From NCBI GenBank assembly GCA_964537925.1, contig CAZICV010000003.1:310001-374000 (forward strand): a DNA stretch of 64,000 nucleotides, written 5' to 3'. The notes beneath the pieces were generated by a model that saw only the letters and a program-made list of their open reading frames with translations, searched no databases and was not told the DNA's origin. Made by a program: the position numbers and the translations under genes. Position 1 is the stretch's first letter; each line of letters starts with the position of its first letter. Shown piece after piece: positions 59,801 to 64,000 of this stretch. Source of the DNA: SLDF01 sp964537925. GTDB lineage: Bacteria > Bacteroidota > Bacteroidia > Chitinophagales > Saprospiraceae.

Positions 59801-62275
59801 ATGGCTGAACACAAGGACAACCTTGACCATATCCTATTGCCGAATTGGGGAGAGACGGAAGGGTACAAATTTCCACGCCGTATCAACAACAGGATAAGGA
59901 CTCCGCCAAGGCAACGTGGACAACATGCGGCGCACCTTAAAGCGCAGCTCGATATGGTTAAAATGGCTATGCGGCAGATACAAGCGCGACCTGATGCTGC
60001 ACAATATCCGCGCTCAGTAGTTCTTGAATTTCAGGGGGAAAGCCAATTTGAACTTGCCACGAAAAGCCTTGAAACGCCAACACAGGGATTAACACTATTG
60101 AATGTCCGAGAGGATGAGGACAGCCACACGCTATATGCAACTGTGAGGGTGGAGGATGAGAGGGCATTAGAGAAGCTGGAAAGGAAAATCGACGCCTATA
60201 GGACTCAGAATACTAAAGCCACCAAGAATAATCCACAAGGAAACCCCAAGAATATGCCTCTTGTGGAGAGTATCTCCAACATAAACCTTGCTCGTCTTCG
60301 CGCTTTCTGGACAGACAAGGATGATATTTTCCCGCAAGATGTAAACCAGAAAATATGGTGGGAATTGTGGTTGGTGGATGAAGCGAGAACAATCCCCAAG
60401 CTAAGGGCTATTGTCGGGCTTTTAAATCTGGCTGCCAGTGACAAAGAACTGCGCTTCGTAGAAAGAGTGATCGTTCTTGTTGAGGCGTCGGCAGCAGAAT
60501 TAGAGAGATTACTTGAACGTTGCCATGAAATCGCAGAAGTCAGAAGGGCTATAGAAATTGCTCCATTCTTCAGTTTACAATCTGATATTATACATGACCA
60601 ACTTCAGCAACTTACCGCTAATGTTACTCTTGAGAATCAAAATAATGTATTTATCACGCTCCTAGACACGGGCGTTAATCGTGGTCATAATCTACTTTCA
60701 CCATTTATTGAAGCTGCTGATCTTCTAACGTGCGATCCGACATGGAACACAAATGATCATCGAGGTCACGGTACAGAAATGGCGGGTATTTCTCTGTATG
60801 GCGATTTAACGCCGTTGCTCTCTTCTCCACAACCCACAACTATTTACCATGCTCTGGAATCTGTGAAAATTCTACCTCCATCGGACCCGCCTACACCGCC
60901 AGATCTTTATGGAGCGATAACGATTCAAGCTGCCATGATTGCCGATAACCACGACAACAACAGAAGGCGGATGTTCTGCATGCCCGTAACTGACCATCTA
61001 ACCATTGATCGCGGTAAACCTTCATCATGGTCTGCTGCTGTTGATGAAATCTGCTACGGAAAGTATACTGGAAAACGGCAACTGTTTTTCATTTCGGCAG
61101 GGAATAAACAGCAACCGGGACGAAATTATATAGACGATAATCTCTTGGAAAGCATCCACGATCCCGGACAGGCATGGAACGCGCTTACCGTTGGCGCCTA
61201 TACAGAAAAACAAACTATTACTGCACCTGCTTTTGCCGGTTGGAGCCCAGTAGCGGCAGAAGGCGGATTGTGTCCTTCCTCAACAACATCGAATATTTGG
61301 ATACACTCGTGGCCGATTAAGCCCGAGATCGTCTTCGAAGGTGGAAATATGGCATGTATTAATGGCTCTGATCCTGATTTTGATTCTGGTTTGAGTCTTA
61401 TAACGACTGGGCACCAAAGTACCCGGCCTCTTACGGAGACGGGAGAAACAAGTGCAGCAGTGGCTCAGGCCGGGCGTTTTGCCGCTATGTTACAGGCCGC
61501 CAATCCGACTATGTGGCCGGAAACGGTAAGGGCCTTAATGGTACATTCAGCATCCTGGACGCCTACTATGTTGGAAATATGTCCCGGATTTCCCAAAGCG
61601 CCGAAGAAAGGCAACAACTCTATTCGTACTCTAGTACGCACCTACGGCTACGGCATTCCAAGTTTGCAAAGGGCGCGGTATAGCGCAACCGATGCCCTAA
61701 CCATGATTATCGAGCAAGAATTTGAACCGTATATTGAAGATGACGACGGCAAACAGTCGCGGCAAATCAACTATTATAATCTTCCTTGGCCGCTTCAAGC
61801 GTTGCAAGATATGGGCAATGAGAATGTTCGATTCCGCGTGACGCTTTCATATTTTGTGGAGCCAAACCCCGCCCGGCGTGATAAACAGCCTAAGCACCGG
61901 TATCGTTCTTTTGGTCTGCGCTTTGCTGTAAAAGCGCCGCTGGAAAGCGATAATAATTTCAAAACACGCCTCAATGGGATGCGAGAAGATGGGGAAATAG
62001 CAGAATCTGCCAGTGATGCAGAGCACTGGCTTATTGGTGACCAAAGATGGAGTGGTTCTATCCATTCGGATATATGGACGGGAACAGCAGCACAACTTGC
62101 AGATTGTGGGCTGATGGCAGTTTATCCCGTAAATGGCTGGTGGAAGGACAAATTCGATAGGATACAAACGAACCATCGTCGTATTCGGTACAGCCTGATT
62201 CTGTCCATTCAAACGCCGCGGCAGGATATAGACATTTATACACCAGTGCTGAATCAGATTGAGATCATCACATAA
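59801..62275 (+). CDS. ietS: IetS-like subtilisin-family serine protease
   Basis: 824 residues. S8 peptidase triad: Asp289 (LLDTGVN), His323 (RGHGTEMAG), Ser551 (GETSAA), with the oxyanion Asn in FISAGN near 448. No signal peptide, so it acts in the cytoplasm. The N-terminal 270 residues and the C-terminal 250 are specific to this family. In IetAS the ATPase is thought to control or feed the protease. Gene order and spacing are typical. Confidence 0.88.
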   Translation: MAEHKDNLDHILLPNWGETEGYKFPRRINNRIRTPPRQRGQHAAHLKAQLDMVKMAMRQIQARPDAAQYPRSVVLEFQGESQFELATKSLETPTQGLTLLNVREDEDSHTLYATVRVEDERALEKLERKIDAYRTQNTKATKNNPQGNPKNMPLVESISNINLARLRAFWTDKDDIFPQDVNQKIWWELWLVDEARTIPKLRAIVGLLNLAASDKELRFVERVIVLVEASAAELERLLERCHEIAEVRRAIEIAPFFSLQSDIIHDQLQQLTANVTLENQNNVFITLLDTGVNRGHNLLSPFIEAADLLTCDPTWNTNDHRGHGTEMAGISLYGDLTPLLSSPQPTTIYHALESVKILPPSDPPTPPDLYGAITIQAAMIADNHDNNRRRMFCMPVTDHLTIDRGKPSSWSAAVDEICYGKYTGKRQLFFISAGNKQQPGRNYIDDNLLESIHDPGQAWNALTVGAYTEKQTITAPAFAGWSPVAAEGGLCPSSTTSNIWIHSWPIKPEIVFEGGNMACINGSDPDFDSGLSLITTGHQSTRPLTETGETSAAVAQAGRFAAMLQAANPTMWPETVRALMVHSASWTPTMLEICPGFPKAPKKGNNSIRTLVRTYGYGIPSLQRARYSATDALTMIIEQEFEPYIEDDDGKQSRQINYYNLPWPLQALQDMGNENVRFRVTLSYFVEPNPARRDKQPKHRYRSFGLRFAVKAPLESDNNFKTRLNGMREDGEIAESASDAEHWLIGDQRWSGSIHSDIWTGTAAQLADCGLMAVYPVNGWWKDKFDRIQTNHRRIRYSLILSIQTPRQDIDIYTPVLNQIEIIT

Positions 62276-62364
62276 CTCCGAAAGAAAACCTTTAAAAACT
62301 ATGTAAAACCCTGTCCAGAATGAACATAGGATTTCTGAATTTAAAAAAGCCAATGCCGATGCCC

Positions 62365-62649
62365 TCAAAATCCACCATATAGTTGCCTGTTTCCAGCTCC
62401 TAATCGTCGGATTTCTTCTTTTGATATATACTTTCGGCGGCCTATATAGACACACCTGAGAAGGCCTCTCTTTTGCCAGTTCTCTATCGTTCCCCTGGAA
62501 CACTGAAAAAGATCACAGGCTTCAGGCACACTCATCAAATCCTTCATACCCGTATTTTCTTCCCTGGCGCGGTTTTTTTCTGCCTCCCGGATAAACTCCT
62601 GGAATAGTTCGCGCAGGTCCGTCTTGTTGACCATCAGTAACGTCTGCAT
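62365..62649 (-). CDS. excisionase-like helix-turn-helix protein
   Basis: 94 residues. Helical N-terminus (LRELFQEFIREAEKN), then MSVPEACDLFQCSRGTIENWQKRGLL and IGRRKYISKEEIRRL, a complete HTH_17 fold. Its C-terminal third is repeated as the remnant at 58440-58540 on the other side of ietAS. It belongs with the integrase at the right edge as an element's control gene. Confidence 0.8.
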   Translation of the reverse strand: MQTLLMVNKTDLRELFQEFIREAEKNRAREENTGMKDLMSVPEACDLFQCSRGTIENWQKRGLLRCVYIGRRKYISKEEIRRLGAGNRQLYGGF

Positions 62650-62822
62650 AATTCTCTTTTCAGCAATATTACGGCTGATTGGTCCTGAGAGACAACCACT
62701 TTGGCTACAGTCATAATTAACTGAATATCAGTAAAAAATAAAGCTTGGATTATTCTAGCGGACCGGAAATGGTCTTATATGGTTCAATTTGGTGCTATTT
62801 GGAAAATCCCTGCCGGGACTTA

Positions 62823-63320
62823 CTACCACTGCTTATTGCTATTTTTTATATGCCGCAATAGGGTTGATGCCTTATACCCTACGGTAATTTCGGCAAGCTT
62901 GTCTGCCCAGGTTTCAAAATCAGTATCCGTGTGAATTTTCGCGGAATTAATGCCGGCAGCAAACCCTCTGATGTCATTGATGATCAGCTTGTTCTTTTTC
63001 TTCTCGCTTTTGATCTCTTTTTCAAGCTGTTCGATCCACTTGTCAAGAAGTCCAAGCGTGAGCCACTCCGGTCTCGCATCGCCGGTAACCTTCATACGGA
63101 ACAGAAGAGCATACACGCATGAGATAATGTATGAGTATTCATCGCCGTTAAGATAATGCATTGATCTAAGCAGTCGTGAGGCCAGCTTCTGGTGTCCTCG
63201 TTTAGGTAGGCTTAAACAGGTTTCGATGGCCTGGACAAATTTGTCCGGCAAGATCTTGTGCAGCGGTTCGGAATAGATATAACGACGCCAAGGGCAGCCC
63301 GTATATTCAAGTGCCCGCAT
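62823..63320 (-). CDS. element protein of unknown function
   Basis: About 165 residues if begun at the ATG at 63320; the frame is open upstream to 63461 but that part overlaps the DUF2188 gene. Helical and basic. WRRYIYSEPLHKILPDKFVQA and GDEYSYIISCVYALLFRMK are its clearest segments. Not recognised. It lies 37 bases after the DUF2188 gene. Confidence 0.5.
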   Translation of the reverse strand: MRALEYTGCPWRRYIYSEPLHKILPDKFVQAIETCLSLPKRGHQKLASRLLRSMHYLNGDEYSYIISCVYALLFRMKVTGDARPEWLTLGLLDKWIEQLEKEIKSEKKKNKLIINDIRGFAAGINSAKIHTDTDFETWADKLAEITVGYKASTLLRHIKNSNKQW

Positions 63321-63357
63321 GTAGAGAATATCCAGATGTGAAGTATTCCCGTCCTTT

Positions 63358-63555
63358 CTACTGGTAGTTCTGTCTCTTTCGCAGCTTTCCATCACGCCCG
63401 TAAATGAGCAGTTGCACCTTGTTTTCTTGCGCCTTTGGCCTTGCGACCAACGTTGCTTCACCCTGATATTTGTATGTGCCGTGTACCTTTCCAGTACCTT
63501 CTTCCTCTATAATCCAGATTCCTTCACCGGCAGGCTTCACATGTAAATCACCCAT
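63358..63555 (-). CDS. DUF2188-family small protein
   Basis: 65 residues. LHVKPAGEGIWIIEEEGT at the N-terminus and VQLLIYGRDGKLRKRQNY at the C-terminus match the DUF2188 pattern (HVxPxxxGW... IxGxDGxIxxxxxY). Function unknown; widely found near mobile elements. Confidence 0.75.
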   Translation of the reverse strand: MGDLHVKPAGEGIWIIEEEGTGKVHGTYKYQGEATLVARPKAQENKVQLLIYGRDGKLRKRQNYQ

Positions 63556-63616
63556 AATGGTCAATTTTCATGAAATATAAACAAAAGGCCTGTTTGTTTT
63601 GAGAATAAATCCGGCA

Positions 63617-64000
63617 TCATGCGGCATACCCCGTGAGTTCCAACAATGCCGCCCTTGGCCTGAAGAAAGCAGACCGCGCCATACGGATTGCCTCCTGTTC
63701 CTTAGTAACGCGGATATATTTCATGAAGTTAGTCTCTGTTTTATGGCCTGTAATAAACATGATGCTTTTTATCGGCAGTCCTGCAAGATACATTAGTGTC
63801 GCGCCCGTTCTTCTGGCTGTATGCGAGGAGATAAGCTCGTACCGCTTATAAGTGAACTCCTTTTCGACACCACCTACGAATTCAAGAACCGTTTCATCAT
63901 TGTCTATACCGATATGTGCAGCGGCGAGCTTTATGAATTTGTTCAAATCCTGCTCGCTGATCGACGGCGCCCGCCCCTCGTATTTTTCCAATATTTTCAG
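63617..64000 (-). CDS. tyrosine recombinase, C-terminal part (5' end outside window)
   Basis: The frame is open to the right edge; about 127 residues are seen. Catalytic C-terminal motifs are intact: SSHTARRTG (His and Arg), FITGHKTE (His) and FMKYIRV (Tyr). It resembles the Bacteroidota integrases of phage and mobilizable elements rather than the P4 type at 34357-35556. With the HTH, DUF2188 and 62823 genes it forms the end of another element that continues beyond the window. Confidence 0.88.
   Translation of the reverse strand: MKILEKYEGRAPSISEQDLNKFIKLAAAHIGIDNDETVLEFVGGVEKEFTYKRYELISSHTARRTGATLMYLAGLPIKSIMFITGHKTETNFMKYIRVTKEQEAIRMARSAFFRPRAALLELTGYAA

Noticed and set aside
1..64000. CRISPR arrays and insertion sequences
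   Set aside because: No regularly spaced direct repeats and no transposase frames were found on either strand.

Overview
The window is a piece of a Bacteroidota chromosome. Three things support this: promoters of the Bacteroidota type (TAnnTTTG, with TTG 19 bases upstream before the tRNA), type IX secretion C-terminal sorting domains, and a TonB-family outer-membrane protein with a carboxypeptidase-regulatory-like N-terminus. The genus cannot be fixed from the sequence.

Region 1 (1-16170) is ordinary core genome. It holds the end of a TamB-like protein, a SAM methyltransferase, an endonuclease/exonuclease/phosphatase protein, chorismate synthase (aroC), mutS2, a methylmalonyl-CoA mutase subunit, a short alpha-glucan phosphorylase-like protein, an outer-membrane beta-barrel protein and a tRNA-Leu(CAG).

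Region 2 (about 16170-29150) begins at the 3' end of the tRNA and is accessory. It has a gene-free scar with a perfect 12-bp inverted repeat, a delta-60-repeat T9SS protein, a CsgG-like and a DUF6175-like secreted protein, two small element-type genes, a J-domain/RDD membrane protein with a second membrane protein, and a large T9SS cargo (hydrolase plus beta-helix) with a lipoprotein.

Region 3 (about 29150-47500) is the backbone of a mobilizable element. It has a P4-type integrase, an AlpA-like regulator, a RadC-like protein, a CHC2/TOPRIM primase, an ArdA-like antirestriction protein, MazEF, a MobF relaxase and a VirD4/TraG-type coupling protein on either side of a candidate oriT. No mating-pair (T4SS) genes are visible, so it probably borrows a channel. 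A structured leader of about 220 bp occurs twice, with a diverged third copy. It stands ahead of ardA and other small genes with strong Shine-Dalgarno sites, and may be a single-stranded-DNA promoter of the Frpo type.

Region 4 (about 47500-64000) is defence cargo: Hachiman (hamA-hamB), an 804-residue SIR2-like protein facing an unknown 275-residue helical-repeat protein, a serine recombinase with a res-like site, a second RHH/MazF pair, and ietA-ietS (AAA+ ATPase plus subtilisin-like protease). A relict HTH gene lies on one side of ietAS and an intact homologue on the other. The right edge shows another integrase, cut by the window. A further possible defence gene, an OLD-like AAA ATPase with a TOPRIM-like end, lies in region 3.

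Together the accessory part looks like layered mobile elements at a tRNA-Leu. Much of the backbone uses sigma70-like promoters and strong Shine-Dalgarno sites, unlike the host core genes, which suggests import from, or adaptation to, non-Bacteroidota hosts.
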